NCBI GenBank assembly: GCA_001803565.1 | Contig: MHDQ01000212.1 | Location: forward strand, 1 to 5,865 | Direction: 5' to 3' | Length of the DNA: 5,865 bases | Source of the DNA: Nitrospinae bacterium RIFCSPLOWO2_12_FULL_45_22 | GTDB lineage: Bacteria > 2-12-FULL-45-22 | Shown: one piece after another, positions 5,680 through 5,865 of the stretch | Position numbering within the stretch: the first letter of the stretch is position 1 | Layout of the letters: each line of letters opens with the position of its first letter | Made by a program: the position numbers and the translations under genes | The notes under the pieces: generated by a model | Seen by the model: the letters and a program-made list of their open reading frames with translations, nothing else | Told to the model about the DNA's origin: nothing | Databases searched by the model: none

Positions 5680-5865
5680 ATGAATAGAGATCAAGACCTT
5701 ATTGATTTCACCCAGCAGATATCTTTGGGCTGGATTAACCAATATGCCGGAGAAATTGACTGCACCAGAGAATACCAGCATCTCCTCTCACTCTTTCCTC
5801 CTTTGTCGGAATTATTCAAGCAAGGCAAGCAAGAGGACCCAGCGGAATTTGGACGCACAGTAGAC
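5680..5865 (+). CDS. Unrecognised protein, N-terminal fragment (runs off window)
   Basis: An open frame of 62 codons from ATG 5680 to the last base, with no stop. It begins MNRDQDLIDFTQQISLGWIN and continues with a Cys28-containing stretch and LLSLFPPLSELFKQGKQED. It looks soluble and helical, with no signal peptide or membrane segment. An in-frame stop at 5659-5661 makes ATG 5680 the only ordinary start; the ribosome binding site is poor (GCGGGA about 9 nt upstream). I do not recognise a family. It has the same strand as the QueG-like gene but lies 211 bp away, across a palindromic repeat, so co-transcription is uncertain. Confidence 0.5.
   Translation, partial: MNRDQDLIDFTQQISLGWINQYAGEIDCTREYQHLLSLFPPLSELFKQGKQEDPAEFGRTVD

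Noticed and set aside
5584-5781. Minus-strand 65-codon frame
   Set aside because: It overlaps the REP-like repeat and the start of the right-edge plus-strand frame; no supporting motif or ribosome binding site.

Overview
The window carries four complete protein genes, two genes cut by the window edges, one tRNA gene, and an unusual density of short palindromic or dispersed repeats in the gaps. Genes have moderate GC and the gaps are AT-rich. A secreted Spy/CnrR-like protein suggests a diderm (Gram-negative) bacterium. A genome-encoded CCA on the tRNA and an iron-sulfur flavo/corrinoid-type reductase relative are compatible with an uncultured, possibly anaerobic lineage. The intergenic repeat vocabulary (CCACAAA/GGCAC strings, CCACGAA strings, AGTCAGAAG strings, a CTGAGCACAGCGAAGG string) is of a kind I associate with repeat-rich environmental genomes, but I cannot assign a phylum from this window.

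Left part, minus strand. Positions 1-158 hold the N-terminal 52 codons of a Phd/YefM-type antitoxin, with a good ribosome binding site, an extended -10 promoter and a palindromic candidate operator. Its toxin partner would lie beyond the left edge. After a gap comes a cassette read right to left: a secreted two-domain Spy-like protein (3958-3185), an AstD-type succinylglutamate-semialdehyde dehydrogenase (3088-1586), and an amidinotransferase/dihydrolase-fold enzyme (1423-380). The last two suggest arginine/ornithine catabolism by a succinylated route: a guanidine-hydrolysing enzyme standing in for AstB, and AstD oxidising the final semialdehyde. AstA, AstC and AstE are not in the window, so the pathway assignment is inference. 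A 113-bp imperfect palindrome separates the two enzyme genes.

Right part, plus strand. A strong promoter (TTGACC, 16 bp, extended TACAAT) drives a tRNA-Val(CAC) gene. Similar repeat modules (a GCCAC...GGCAC string followed by GAGTCAGAAG and an inverted repeat) lie on both sides of the tRNA. Downstream is a 280-residue QueG-like double 4Fe-4S protein that appears to lack the catalytic Asp of true epoxyqueuosine reductases. Then comes a gap with a REP-like palindrome embedded in another dispersed repeat, followed by the start of an unrecognised gene that runs off the right edge.

I see no CRISPR array, transposase gene or phage gene. The most interesting items are the AstD/dihydrolase pairing, the internally duplicated Spy-like protein, the divergent QueG relative and the modular repeats.
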